A DNA stretch of 44,353 nt from Verrucomicrobiales bacterium (GTDB taxonomy: Bacteria; Verrucomicrobiota; Verrucomicrobiia; Verrucomicrobiales; DEV007). Both the position numbers and the translations under genes were made by a program. Under the pieces are notes generated by a model. The model saw only the letters and a list, made by a program, of their open reading frames with translations, ran no database searches and had not been told where the DNA came from. The stretch is from the NCBI GenBank assembly GCA_014239335.1, contig JAAZZC010000234.1, positions 1 through 44,353 on the forward strand, read 5' to 3'. This document shows, in pieces, positions 18,264-27,432 of this stretch; within the stretch, counting starts at the first letter, position 1; the number at the start of each line of letters is the position of its first letter.

Positions 18264-19163
18264 TTAACGGTGAAGGCCTAAGGATTGAAAGATTCCTTTA
18301 GTGGCATCGCTCCTGTTCAGTGTATAGAAATGGATCCCATCGATACTATTATTTAACAGGTCAGAGCACTGTTCTGTGGCGTATTGTATTCCTACACGTT
18401 TAATGGATTCGGTGTCACCGTTGCAACGATCAATGGCCTTTAGCAGTTTGCCAGGGATTCGGGCCCCGGCCGCGAGTTCTGCCATCCTGAGTAATCCTTT
18501 GGCTGAGGTGACTGGCATGATGCCGGCAATGATGGGAACGTTGATGCCTGATAGTTGGCAACGTTCTTGAAAGTCGTAAAAGTCATGGTTATCGAAGAAG
18601 AGCTGAGTGCAGATGTAGTCGGCCCCAGAATCTATTTTTTGTTTTAGGTGATCCATTTCCAGGATTCTGTTAGGTGTTTCCGGGTGACCTTCGGGAAATC
18701 CTGCAACTCCTATCCCGAATCCTCTCGGATCTTTGCACTGTCCGGACTCTTTGAACTTTTGAATGTACCCAACTAGATGAGATGCGTATTGGAAAGCGTC
18801 TAATGACCTGTCATGAGGAGCATCTCCCGTAGGCGGATCTCCCCTCAAAGCCAGGACATTGGAGATTTCATATTTGGCATATTTTTCTAAAATTGAAAAT
18901 ATTTCCTCTTCGGTATGGTTGACGCAGGTCAGATGAGGGACTGGAGTCAATGAAGTTGAATCTTTGATGCGTAGTACCAGTTCATGTGTCAGTTCTCTCG
19001 TTGAGCCTCCGGCCCCATAAGTGATGCTGACGAAGGAGGGCTTCAGTTCCTCCAGCTCCTTAATGCATTGGAAAAGTGCCTGAGAGGACTGCTCTGTCTT
19101 CGGTGGGAAAAATTCAAATGAGATAGTGGGCTTACTTTCCCCGATAATGTCTGTTATGTGCAC
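18264..19163 (-). CDS. metF: Methylenetetrahydrofolate reductase
   Basis: SFEFFPPKTE, FVSITYGAGGST, HLTCVNHT, NVLALRGDPP, GADYICTQLFFD, PIIAGIMPVTS. Confidence 0.95.
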   Translation of the reverse strand: MHITDIIGESKPTISFEFFPPKTEQSSQALFQCIKELEELKPSFVSITYGAGGSTRELTHELVLRIKDSTSLTPVPHLTCVNHTEEEIFSILEKYAKYEISNVLALRGDPPTGDAPHDRSLDAFQYASHLVGYIQKFKESGQCKDPRGFGIGVAGFPEGHPETPNRILEMDHLKQKIDSGADYICTQLFFDNHDFYDFQERCQLSGINVPIIAGIMPVTSAKGLLRMAELAAGARIPGKLLKAIDRCNGDTESIKRVGIQYATEQCSDLLNNSIDGIHFYTLNRSDATKGIFQSLGLHR

Positions 19164-19168
19164 AGCGT

Positions 19169-20200
19169 TTAGTTATTGCCTTGATTTTGAGATTTTAGTT
19201 TATCGGCAATTTCTTTCACTAACGATGAAGGAAGTGCAAACGTAGTGACTCTGTCTGAGCGCGCGATATTTACGCCAATCGCTAAACCTTTGAGGTTCAT
19301 TAACGGTCCTCCCATGGCCATCGGGCTGAGTGGTATTTCATGTTTAAGGACATCCGAGAACCCTGCCTTTCGCTTTGAAGTGAGCCCGCTCATGCGCTGG
19401 TTCCTATCAAGCATATCAAAGACATTCGACATGTAGTTCAAGGTCACCTTGAAAGGGATCCCTTCTTCTCCTCTAAGGATCTTTAGTCGCACCTCTTCGG
19501 TTGGTGCGAATTTCTTTATTTCCTCAGATATGTCCTTGCGTGATTTAATTTCTTTACCTTCGACACGGATGACTAAATCTCCTTGCCGTATCCCTTCTTT
19601 TTTTGCCGGGCTATTCGGTCCGAAATCCATGACGGCAACTCCAAGTTCCTTAGGGTCATCATTAGGATCCAATAAGACTCCCAGGACCCCGGACCTGCCT
19701 TCGATGCTCCTTCGCTTTGCTGAAATGACTCCTATCATCAATGTTTCGGATTCATGATTCATAGAACCTACCCAAGTTCCTTGCTGTACATTGTTGGGGT
19801 CAGCCCATTGGACTGGTATCCCTGTCCCCGGATCAACCTTCATGAGGGCCAGATCAGTTTTCTGATCTGAACTTATTAGAGTTATATTTATTTCATCACC
19901 TGTAGAAGAAAGAGCAGACAGTTCTTCCATCCCTTCCAGTTCACTGGCCTTTGTGACTGCGTGGCCTTCAAGGTCAAGTACCGTTGCGAGGGCAATGGCT
20001 TTCCCGTTACTTAGAACTGTCAGTGTTGAACTTTTGGCAGAGACTCCAGCGTCACCAAATGCGAGGACTGTTGATTTGCCGTTGAGTCTTCGGCTGGAAG
20101 GTAATTCATCAAGGAAGTCCTGAGCAGAAACTTCTGAAACTGCTAACAAGGGAAGGAGTAGTGCTACTACTTTCATTTGAATTAGTCGCTTCATTTGCAT
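19169..20200 (-). CDS. HtrA/S1C-like pseudoprotease with PDZ domain nested in the protease fold
   Basis: Protease-like segments DLEGHAVTKASEL, DLALMKVD, PMAMGGPLMNLKGLAIGVNIAR; PDZ-like VAVMDFGPNSPAKKEGIRQGDLVIRVEGKEIKS lies between the Asp and GGPL segments. Confidence 0.7.
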   Translation of the reverse strand: MQMKRLIQMKVVALLLPLLAVSEVSAQDFLDELPSSRRLNGKSTVLAFGDAGVSAKSSTLTVLSNGKAIALATVLDLEGHAVTKASELEGMEELSALSSTGDEINITLISSDQKTDLALMKVDPGTGIPVQWADPNNVQQGTWVGSMNHESETLMIGVISAKRRSIEGRSGVLGVLLDPNDDPKELGVAVMDFGPNSPAKKEGIRQGDLVIRVEGKEIKSRKDISEEIKKFAPTEEVRLKILRGEEGIPFKVTLNYMSNVFDMLDRNQRMSGLTSKRKAGFSDVLKHEIPLSPMAMGGPLMNLKGLAIGVNIARSDRVTTFALPSSLVKEIADKLKSQNQGNN

Positions 20201-21292
20201 TTAACCTTCTGGAGGAACTGGCGTTTTCTTAGGCGGAATGAATTTATCTCGATTTCCAAGTGTCACTTCTATTTTATCATCGCCACCTTCCCAACGCTTA
20301 ATTGTTTTGAGGATGACTTTTTCTCCAGGCCCGTGCTGATTGATTAAGTATCTGAAGAGGTTCAGGCTTTCAATTTTTTCTTCATCGATGTGGGTAATGA
20401 TATCACCTGGTCTTAATTTTGCAGTTGCAGCGGGGGAGTTGCCAATTACTCCGGTAATTAGAACTCCCTTAGGGTGTGATATTCTTTTGATGCCGAGGAA
20501 ACCGCCTTTCCTCTCAATCTTGGCGAAAGAATCATCAATGGTTACTATTTTATTAGCAAGCATACGGTCCCAGTCGCGCTTAAAGGCCCTCACTGTGACG
20601 TGGAAGTTCTGTTCATTCGTTTTGGAAACACGACTATGAATACCAACGACGCGGCCTAGCATGTCGAATAGAGGGCCTCCTGAATCTCCTCCTATTAATT
20701 TACAGTCAGTTTGAATGGTGTCAGTGCTTCTGTGGATGACTCTGCCCACTCTCAGGACAAGGCCGCGTTCCTTGTCAAATCCACCGGGATGGCCAACAGC
20801 AAAGATCCAGTCACCCTTATGAACAGTTGCTGGTGGAGCGACATCGACGAAAGGATACTTCCCTTTTTCAGTGATTCTTATTAGCCCGGAATCTGCAGCG
20901 GCGGAACGGCCCAGAGCCTTAGCTTTGAGTTTTGTGCCGTCCTGTAAAACGACATGAATTTTCTTTCCAGGTTCACCGCTCACGTGGCCAGCGGTGAGGA
21001 CGAGCCCGTCTTCAGAAATGATGACTCCGCTCCCGGACCCGTTCCCTTGGATGCATACGGTCGCAGCCTTTGAGTTTTTTAGAACGGATCGGACCTGTTC
21101 TTCGATAGCAATGAGATCGCTGGGAGATTCAGGGACTTTCTTTTCGAAGACTGCGTGACTGGGCTTTTTGGCAGACGAGGTTTCAATAGCTTTCAAGTTT
21201 TCTGTCCCAATGCAGGAAAGAATCAACAAGTAGCTAAATGTTACCTTCATTAATTTATAGGATGAGTGAAAATATTTGTGGGGCAAGTGCAA
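20201..21292 (-). CDS. S1C serine protease with C-terminal PDZ domain
   Basis: GSGSGVIISEDGLVLTAGHV, ADSGLIRI, GGDSGGPLFDMLGRVVGIHS catalytic motifs intact; PDZ GVIGNSPAATAKLRPGDIITHIDEEKI. Confidence 0.9.
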   Translation of the reverse strand: MHLPHKYFHSSYKLMKVTFSYLLILSCIGTENLKAIETSSAKKPSHAVFEKKVPESPSDLIAIEEQVRSVLKNSKAATVCIQGNGSGSGVIISEDGLVLTAGHVSGEPGKKIHVVLQDGTKLKAKALGRSAAADSGLIRITEKGKYPFVDVAPPATVHKGDWIFAVGHPGGFDKERGLVLRVGRVIHRSTDTIQTDCKLIGGDSGGPLFDMLGRVVGIHSRVSKTNEQNFHVTVRAFKRDWDRMLANKIVTIDDSFAKIERKGGFLGIKRISHPKGVLITGVIGNSPAATAKLRPGDIITHIDEEKIESLNLFRYLINQHGPGEKVILKTIKRWEGGDDKIEVTLGNRDKFIPPKKTPVPPEG

Positions 21293-21322
21293 ACCGATTA
21301 ATTAAGAGGCTCTATAGCCTCG

Positions 21323-21811
21323 TTAAATGCCGAGATCTTTAGGGATCTGATCTCCTACCTTTTCTTCAACTTCTTCATCATCTTTGTAGAGGACCTGCTT
21401 AGTTGGGACGCCCTTTTCATCCCAATATGTTGTGATTCCGTGGCGCATGTTTTCTTTGTATTGTTTATAAGTGCTGCGTTGTCCATTTTCCCACCATTCC
21501 TCAATGATTCCGTCGAGCATTCCATCCACGAACTGGTAACGGCTCTTTAATTTGCCGTCAGAATGATGCTGAACAGCTGTTCCAGTGAAACCTTTTCCGC
21601 CCTTCGTGAAAAGGCCCTTATCGTATCCTAAATCTTTGTAAGGAAATTCGTCAGCGGCTTTCTCATCGATGATGGCTCCTGGCGGGGCTACTTTGGCGGT
21701 ATCTTTATTGGTTTCATTCTTTGCTGAGTTGGCAGGTTTATCCTTCGAGCAGGAAATGCAAATGATGGATGCAATTGTAAGTTCTAAGAGAATAATCAGA
21801 CTCAGTTTCAT
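21323..21811 (-). CDS. YwqK/MORN-like repeat lipoprotein
   Basis: Lipobox-like IICISCSK; DGKLKSRYQFVDGMLDGIIEEWWENGQRSTYKQYKENMRHGITTYWDEKG. Confidence 0.75.
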   Translation of the reverse strand: MKLSLIILLELTIASIICISCSKDKPANSAKNETNKDTAKVAPPGAIIDEKAADEFPYKDLGYDKGLFTKGGKGFTGTAVQHHSDGKLKSRYQFVDGMLDGIIEEWWENGQRSTYKQYKENMRHGITTYWDEKGVPTKQVLYKDDEEVEEKVGDQIPKDLGI

Positions 21812-21873
21812 AAGATATTTTTGTTGGCTCTTTTTACTCTAATTTAAGGAAGAGGCTCAAAGGGGGCAAAGGA

Positions 21874-22278
21874 TTAAGGCTCGACGGAATTACAGCAGAG
21901 CGCCATTGCGATGACGTATCCGATTCTGCACAATATATGAAGTGCTTGGTCACTATGAATGTTTGTGATTCCTTCGCATTTTAGGAAATCGATAATCCAA
22001 TGTAGGACCAGCTCAATGAGTCCAATGATAACAGATCCGGTAATGGCCCAAACCGCTCCGGCGTGCATTAATGAATGAGCAGTTAGGCAGTGAACCCAGA
22101 GCAGGGGTGGGTTTGTTTCGTCACCCTTGCAATGACGGTTCTTATATTTTGCAAGGAAATCACCCTGTAACGGATAATCGAAGAGGACATGAGCAATGAT
22201 TAGAGCGAAAAGAATCTGGAGCCCGGCTCCGAGATTGCCGCTGCTTTGCAATAGCTCTATTTGTTCAGTAAAAAACAT
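21874..22278 (-). CDS. DUF3307-like membrane protein
   Basis: LIIAHVLFDYPLQGDFLAKYKNR...WVHCLTAHSLMHAGAVWAI...ELVLHWIIDFLK. Confidence 0.7.
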   Translation of the reverse strand: MFFTEQIELLQSSGNLGAGLQILFALIIAHVLFDYPLQGDFLAKYKNRHCKGDETNPPLLWVHCLTAHSLMHAGAVWAITGSVIIGLIELVLHWIIDFLKCEGITNIHSDQALHILCRIGYVIAMALCCNSVEP

Positions 22279-22311
22279 CTCTTTTTTATGATGCTTTTGA
22301 TAGCATTAACC

Positions 22312-22770
22312 CTAAAGCACTTTCTCATTCGCGGCCCTCAATCGACCAGCTAATCCTTTTGCAAGTGAAGATACAAATTCTAGGGCCTGAGCGGGATGGC
22401 TTTTACAGAAGGCTTCGAATGATTCGGGTGTCACTTTTAGTGCTGAGGCGTTTCTCATGGCCTTGACTGAAGCGCTGGCTTTACTTTCGGAGTCAAATAA
22501 TGTCACTTCGCCAATAAATTCTCCGGGTTCAATTCTTCCTAGAAGTCTCTGGGGGGCATGTTCATTAGCGTGGCTTATTGCATGAAATACACCAGAAATA
22601 GTGAAGTAAAGAGCATCAGGCTCTCCTCCCTGTGTAACAATAAGTGTATCTTCTTGATAATTAACAACTTCCGAAAAGCTTTCGCTTGTCAGGAGGGCTC
22701 TAGTTTCGGCGCTGACCCCATTTTCTTCTGAAAGGAGGCCCTGATTAAGTAGTTCTTCTACGTCAGACAT
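22312..22770 (-). CDS. Cyclic-nucleotide-binding (CRP-like sensory) domain protein
   Basis: VTQGGEPDALYFTISGVFHAI...GRIEPGEFIGEVTLFDSESKASASVKAM; no DNA-binding domain. Confidence 0.85.
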   Translation of the reverse strand: MSDVEELLNQGLLSEENGVSAETRALLTSESFSEVVNYQEDTLIVTQGGEPDALYFTISGVFHAISHANEHAPQRLLGRIEPGEFIGEVTLFDSESKASASVKAMRNASALKVTPESFEAFCKSHPAQALEFVSSLAKGLAGRLRAANEKVL

Positions 22771-22886
22771 TATTGAATGATGGCTCTTTATAGGCCTTTC
22801 TTCAAGACGTAAAGCAAGGACATTACTGTATCTATATTATTTCTTACTTGCATTTGGCAACAATATGGATACGTATTCCCCCCCCT

Positions 22887-23156
22887 ATGGCTAAGAAAAG
22901 CTGGATAGAACGTAATAAGAAAAAGCAAAGAGCGGTGGCAAAATATGCCAAGAAACGATCCGAGCTTAAGGAAAAAGGAGACTATATTGGTTTATCCATG
23001 CTTCCTCGCAATGCTAGTCCTTGCAGGGTCGTTAATCGCTGTGAGGTGACTGGTCGTCGTCATGGATTTCTTCGTCGTTTTAAAATGTCCAGAATCACTT
23101 TTCGTGAGTTGGCATCCAAGGGTCATTTGCCTGGAGTTACCAAATCAAGCTGGTAA
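22887..23156 (+). CDS. rpsN: 30S ribosomal protein S14 (uS14), short form lacking the zinc CxxC motifs
   Basis: [14 protein letters not shown]...[51 protein letters not shown]; start moved from 22848 to the canonical MAKKS ATG. Confidence 0.95.
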   Translation: MAKKSWIERNKKKQRAVAKYAKKRSELKEKGDYIGLSMLPRNASPCRVVNRCEVTGRRHGFLRRFKMSRITFRELASKGHLPGVTKSSW

Positions 23157-23270
23157 CAGTTTCTTGAAAAAGATTGAGTCAAAGTTGTTGTTTTCACGGG
23201 AGCTTTAACAGGTTAAGCTCATCTCATTAAAGAAGAGTCGATCACAGTTCGGCTCTACTCGCAAATTAAG

Positions 23271-23522
23271 ATGCCAATTTATGAATACATCTCGGAAGAT
23301 CAGAGCAAAGGCTGCAGGGTCTGCTCGGATGGTTTTGAGTTAAGGCGTCCCATTGACAGGGCCCCTCTGATCGCGTGTCCGATTTGTAAGAAGCCGGTTC
23401 AAAAATTAATTTCATCAATAAATACTCCCAAAATAACAAAGCCACTTTCAGTTTCCGATGCAAAGTCTGCTGGGTTTACCGTTTTGGAAAAACGGGACGA
23501 GGGAACTTACGAGAAGTTATGA
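23271..23522 (+). CDS. FmdB-like zinc-ribbon protein
   Basis: MPIYEYISEDQSKGCRVCSDGFE...LIACPICKKPVQKLIS. Confidence 0.85.
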   Translation: MPIYEYISEDQSKGCRVCSDGFELRRPIDRAPLIACPICKKPVQKLISSINTPKITKPLSVSDAKSAGFTVLEKRDEGTYEKL

Positions 23523-23567
23523 TATTCAGCTATGGAAGTGTTGCAGTCTCATGCGATTTCCAGTTGA

Positions 23568-24869
23568 ATGATTGATCAGATGGAATCTGATCAATACTTT
23601 GGCGACCCTGATGAAGGGATTCGCTACTCAATGAAGGCTAAGCCAAGGCGTTGGCTTGGGCTCTTTGCTGGGCTTGTCGTTGGGGTAGTTCTCGGAATCT
23701 TGTCATCAAATACATTTGTTGAATTTACTTTTTGGATCCTTTTAGGGTGCTCCACTGCTTGCGTGTCTTGGGTCATTGTATTGCTGTCTTCTTTGATTGG
23801 CGGATCACTGTGCAATAGGCTAGGTCTTCATGCTCGAACATTGCCCCGAATTTTCAGGTTCATGGGTATATTAATTGCGAGCGTAGGATTTACCTGCCTC
23901 TTGGGTGTGCTTTTCAAATCGTGGGGTCTGGGGATCGGACTCACGCTTGCTCCAACAATCTTTTTTATTTGCGTTTACTGGACCAAGCCTCGTGGCCAGA
24001 GGTTTGGATTAATGTCTATCTTGCTTGTAGGGTCCTTATTCTTTATTTCAAGTTTTAAACTCTTTACTGTCCCGGCATTAGAAAAGCCCCCCACAGCGTT
24101 AAAGAAGGATGATATACTCCATGACAGGGAGGACCTTATCAGGGTCCTCACTTTGAACCTCCGTGGATCAGGTATTTTGAAAAAGGATGGAATAAAGGAT
24201 CCAACAAGATTGGCCAATGTTATAGAGTCTTTAGATCTTGATGTTGTACTTTTGCAGGGCCTTAATTCTAACGAATATCTGAGTGCTGTTGTGTCCGAGC
24301 TTGGGAAGGACTGGTCAGCTAATGAGCTTCCAGATGAGTATAACTCCACAGCAATTATTAGTAAGCTTAATGGGCAACTAGAATCCTTAGCGGAGCCCAA
24401 TTACGGGATGACTTTATTTGGTATTTTAAAGGAAAATAAGGTGATCAGGTTCGTGAGCTGTGAGCCGGTAGCGGGTAGAAGTTCAAGGGACAGAAGAAAG
24501 ATGGTAGATTGGTTGCTGAGTGAGCGCCGCGAATCAGGTGAGTCGGTAGTGGTGGCGGGAAATTTTTATTTTAATCCTCATGACCGCTGGAATTTGATTT
24601 CTCCAATAATGACCGATTCGATTTCTATTGATCGTGCAAGTTGGAGATCACTTGGTCTCTTAGGTCATGTTATCAGTTATAGGTACTCTGATCCTCTTGG
24701 AGCTTTTTCATGGAAGTTAAGTAAGAACAGAGAATGGATAGTGGTAGATCCGAGCATTAAAATTGTAGATTCTTCTCAGCCGGCCATTTCTTTTGGCGAG
24801 GGGAACGCTTTAGTTTTCACACTCAAGACGACGATTCAGAAGGAAAATAAACCCGAGAACAGTTTGTAA
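23568..24869 (+). CDS. Membrane-anchored endonuclease/exonuclease/phosphatase (EEP)-fold protein, degenerate motifs
   Basis: Several N-terminal TM helices, then LIRVLTLNLRGSG, LDLDVVLLQGLNSNEYLSAVV, ESVVVAGNFYFNPHDRWN, with EEP-like spacing. Confidence 0.65.
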   Translation: MIDQMESDQYFGDPDEGIRYSMKAKPRRWLGLFAGLVVGVVLGILSSNTFVEFTFWILLGCSTACVSWVIVLLSSLIGGSLCNRLGLHARTLPRIFRFMGILIASVGFTCLLGVLFKSWGLGIGLTLAPTIFFICVYWTKPRGQRFGLMSILLVGSLFFISSFKLFTVPALEKPPTALKKDDILHDREDLIRVLTLNLRGSGILKKDGIKDPTRLANVIESLDLDVVLLQGLNSNEYLSAVVSELGKDWSANELPDEYNSTAIISKLNGQLESLAEPNYGMTLFGILKENKVIRFVSCEPVAGRSSRDRRKMVDWLLSERRESGESVVVAGNFYFNPHDRWNLISPIMTDSISIDRASWRSLGLLGHVISYRYSDPLGAFSWKLSKNREWIVVDPSIKIVDSSQPAISFGEGNALVFTLKTTIQKENKPENSL

Positions 24870-24911
24870 GTGAGCTTTTAAAATTTTTGTGATTAATAAG
24901 TAAATTAAAAG

Positions 24912-25283
24912 ATGAATACAGAAGATCTTAACCATGTTGCTCTGCACGTATCTGATTTAGATGAGAGTAGAAAGTTTTATGGGGAGTTGCTAGGGCTTGA
25001 AAGTATACAGAGGCCTAATTTTAATTTTCCAGGCGAATGGTACCGTCTAGGTCAGCATCAGGAGCTTCATTTAATTGCGGGAAGAGAGGATGAGGTGAAT
25101 TCATCTTCCCGAGGAAATCACTATGCTTTAGGCGTAAAATCCATGGACGAGGCAGAATCGTATCTTGCAGAGAAGGGGGTGCCACACACTCCTAGGCAAG
25201 TTCGTCCTGATGGAGTCTTTCAGATCTACTGTGAAGATCCTGACGGGTACTGGATTGAGTTTTGCCAAAATAATACCGACTGA
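24912..25283 (+). CDS. VOC-family (glyoxalase/bleomycin-resistance fold) protein
   Basis: LNHVALHVSDLDESRKFYGELLGLE...QELHLIAG...YCEDPDGYWIEFCQ. Confidence 0.93.
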   Translation: MNTEDLNHVALHVSDLDESRKFYGELLGLESIQRPNFNFPGEWYRLGQHQELHLIAGREDEVNSSSRGNHYALGVKSMDEAESYLAEKGVPHTPRQVRPDGVFQIYCEDPDGYWIEFCQNNTD

Positions 25284-25330
25284 TTTTTTGGCTTTTCACT
25301 GTGGCCATGGCTGTCTAAATTATTAATTCA

Positions 25331-26251
25331 ATGACTAAACGAATATTACCTCTATTTATTGCTATTATCGCTCTTCTCGGTGCCGCAGGGCTTGGAATTT
25401 CTAAGTCAGGAGCCGGTGACAAGATCCGGGTCCTGATCATTGACGGAAGAAATAATCATAACTGGAAAGACACAACGCCATTCTTGAAGCAGCAGCTAGA
25501 GGGAACTGGTAAGTTTCAAGTTAGTGTTGCTACGACTCCGCCGAACGGGGCCAAGGCAGAGGACTGGAATTCATTTGATCCTGATTTCAGCAAATGTGAT
25601 GTTGTTCTTAGTAATTATAATGGTGCCAAGTGGGAGCCAGAATCAGTCCGTAATTCTTTTGAGAAATTTCTTAATGAGGGAGGAGCACTGGTAAACGTTC
25701 ATGCTGCCAATAATGCACATAAGGGATGGATCGGTTTTGAGGAGGCCACGGGCCTTCTCTGGAGAGGCAATAAAGATGGGGCTCGTCTGTATCTCGATGA
25801 GGTCGGTAAACTTCTCAAAATTGAAGTAGGAAAAGGCCGAGGTGCCGGCCATGGACCTCAGCACGAATACATTGTTCAGATGCGCGATTCTGTGCACCCG
25901 ATCACTAAGGGCATTCCTAAGGAATGGCTCCATGGAAAAGATGAACTCTATCATGGGCAACGAGGCCCAGCCAAGGATATGGAGATTCTAGCGACCGCCT
26001 TTTCGGATAGTAAGAAGGGAGGGACTGGTGTTCACGAACCTATGCTTTGGACTATCCCTGTAGGTGAGGGAGTCGCAGTCACTAATGTTCTTGGTCATGT
26101 TGGCGGTAACGGTAAGAACATGCCGGCCATGAAGTGTGTCGGGTTCCTTACACTCGTAGCGCGTTCATGTGAATGGGCAGTGACTGGCAAAGTCACGATC
26201 CCTGTTCCAGGAAACTTTCCTGACGATAAGAAGGTCAGTCTCGTTGACTAA
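25331..26251 (+). CDS. ThuA-like domain protein, exported
   Basis: Signal peptide; IRVLIIDGRNNHNWKDTTPFLKQQLE, FDPDFSKCDVVLSNYNGAKWEP, GGALVNVHAANNA, HGKDELYHGQRGPAKDMEILATAFSD. Confidence 0.9.
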   Translation: MTKRILPLFIAIIALLGAAGLGISKSGAGDKIRVLIIDGRNNHNWKDTTPFLKQQLEGTGKFQVSVATTPPNGAKAEDWNSFDPDFSKCDVVLSNYNGAKWEPESVRNSFEKFLNEGGALVNVHAANNAHKGWIGFEEATGLLWRGNKDGARLYLDEVGKLLKIEVGKGRGAGHGPQHEYIVQMRDSVHPITKGIPKEWLHGKDELYHGQRGPAKDMEILATAFSDSKKGGTGVHEPMLWTIPVGEGVAVTNVLGHVGGNGKNMPAMKCVGFLTLVARSCEWAVTGKVTIPVPGNFPDDKKVSLVD

Positions 26252-26276
26252 TAGGCTATATTAATAGCAATTCCCC

Positions 26277-27299
26277 TTAGCCTTCTATTTTTGTTAGCTG
26301 TTTTATCAGGGCAGGTCCTTGGTATATTAGTCCGGTGTAGATTTGTATCAGAGAAGCTCCTGCCGAGAGTTTTTCTTCTGCGTCTTTAATGGAGCTAATT
26401 CCGCCCACTCCGATGATTGGAATTTCACCCTTAAGTTCTGTGTGGAGTTCAGCTATCACTTCATTGCTTCTTGCGCTGAGAGGTGTGCCGCTCAGTCCTC
26501 CCTTTTCACCTGACAGAGGGTGATCACTAATGCTCTTTCGTGAGATGGTAGTGTTCGTTGCAATGACTGCGTCGATTTGTAACTCGCTGAACAAGTCACT
26601 CAGGTCTTTGATTTGATCATCCCCCATGTCCGGATCAATTTTTACAGCGACTGGGACGTTCTTTCCTGTCTCTTCTTTTAGTTTTTCTTTCTCATTCATT
26701 AGTGGGGACAGAAGTTCTCGAGCGAACTTTGGAGTTTGCAGTTCACGTAAGCCGGAAGTGTTAGGAGATGAAATGTTCACGGCAATGTAATCTGCGTGGT
26801 CATAAGACTTTCTGAAACAGTGAAGATAATCATCTAGTGCATTCTCGTTCGGGGTACTTTTATTTTTTCCTATATTAATTCCAAGGATCCCGTCGAATCC
26901 TTTTCGTGATTTTTGTATGTTATCAAGAGCACTGTCTATTCCGGGATTGTTAAAACCCATGCGGTTAATGATTGCCTCATGTTCGCGAACGCGGAAGAGT
27001 CTGGGCTTAGCACTTCCGTCTTGAGCGCGCGGAGTGATTGTTCCCACTTCGACAAAGCCAAAACCCATTGAGCCGAAACCTGCAATGCAGTTACCTGATT
27101 TATCGAGGCCTGCAGCTAGTCCGACCCGGTTAGGGAAGTTCAAACCCATTACGGTGACCGGTTCTTGTTTGGTATTGGGCCTTAGAAAAGAGGTAATTCC
27201 CAGCCTCTGAGCTATGCGTAGGCCACTCAGCGTTAGGTGGTGAGCCTTTTCGGCATCAAGCCTGAATAGCAAGGAACGAGCAATTTTATAAAAATTCAC
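26277..27299 (-). CDS. pyrD: Quinone-dependent (class 2) dihydroorotate dehydrogenase
   Basis: FPNRVGLAAGLDKSGNCIAGFGSMGFGFVEVGTITPRAQDGSAKPRLFRV, INRMGFNNPG, VNISSPNTSGLR, VGGISSIKDAEEKLSAGASLIQIYTGLIYQGP. Confidence 0.96.
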   Translation of the reverse strand: MNFYKIARSLLFRLDAEKAHHLTLSGLRIAQRLGITSFLRPNTKQEPVTVMGLNFPNRVGLAAGLDKSGNCIAGFGSMGFGFVEVGTITPRAQDGSAKPRLFRVREHEAIINRMGFNNPGIDSALDNIQKSRKGFDGILGINIGKNKSTPNENALDDYLHCFRKSYDHADYIAVNISSPNTSGLRELQTPKFARELLSPLMNEKEKLKEETGKNVPVAVKIDPDMGDDQIKDLSDLFSELQIDAVIATNTTISRKSISDHPLSGEKGGLSGTPLSARSNEVIAELHTELKGEIPIIGVGGISSIKDAEEKLSAGASLIQIYTGLIYQGPALIKQLTKIEG

Positions 27300-27397
27300 G
27301 GTAATTAGTACTGATTTGCCACATTTTTTATTAATTTAAGATATCTTGAATATTTTGCGTGACATATCATTTCTGGTTGCTAAATCTCGGCTCATAC

Positions 27398-27424
27398 AAA
27401 ATATAAAATATAAAATATAAAATA
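27398..27424. repeat. Heptamer tandem repeat (AAAATAT)3 + AAAATA
   Basis: Read directly: AAAATATAAAATATAAAATATAAAATA, 9 nt upstream of the purC-like start. Confidence 0.9.
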
Positions 27425-27432
27425 AACTTCAC

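Noticed and set aside
23235-23255. GAGTCGA/TCGGCTC hairpin upstream of the fmdB-like gene
   Set aside because: 7-bp stem including a wobble and no following U-run; too weak to call a terminator or riboswitch.
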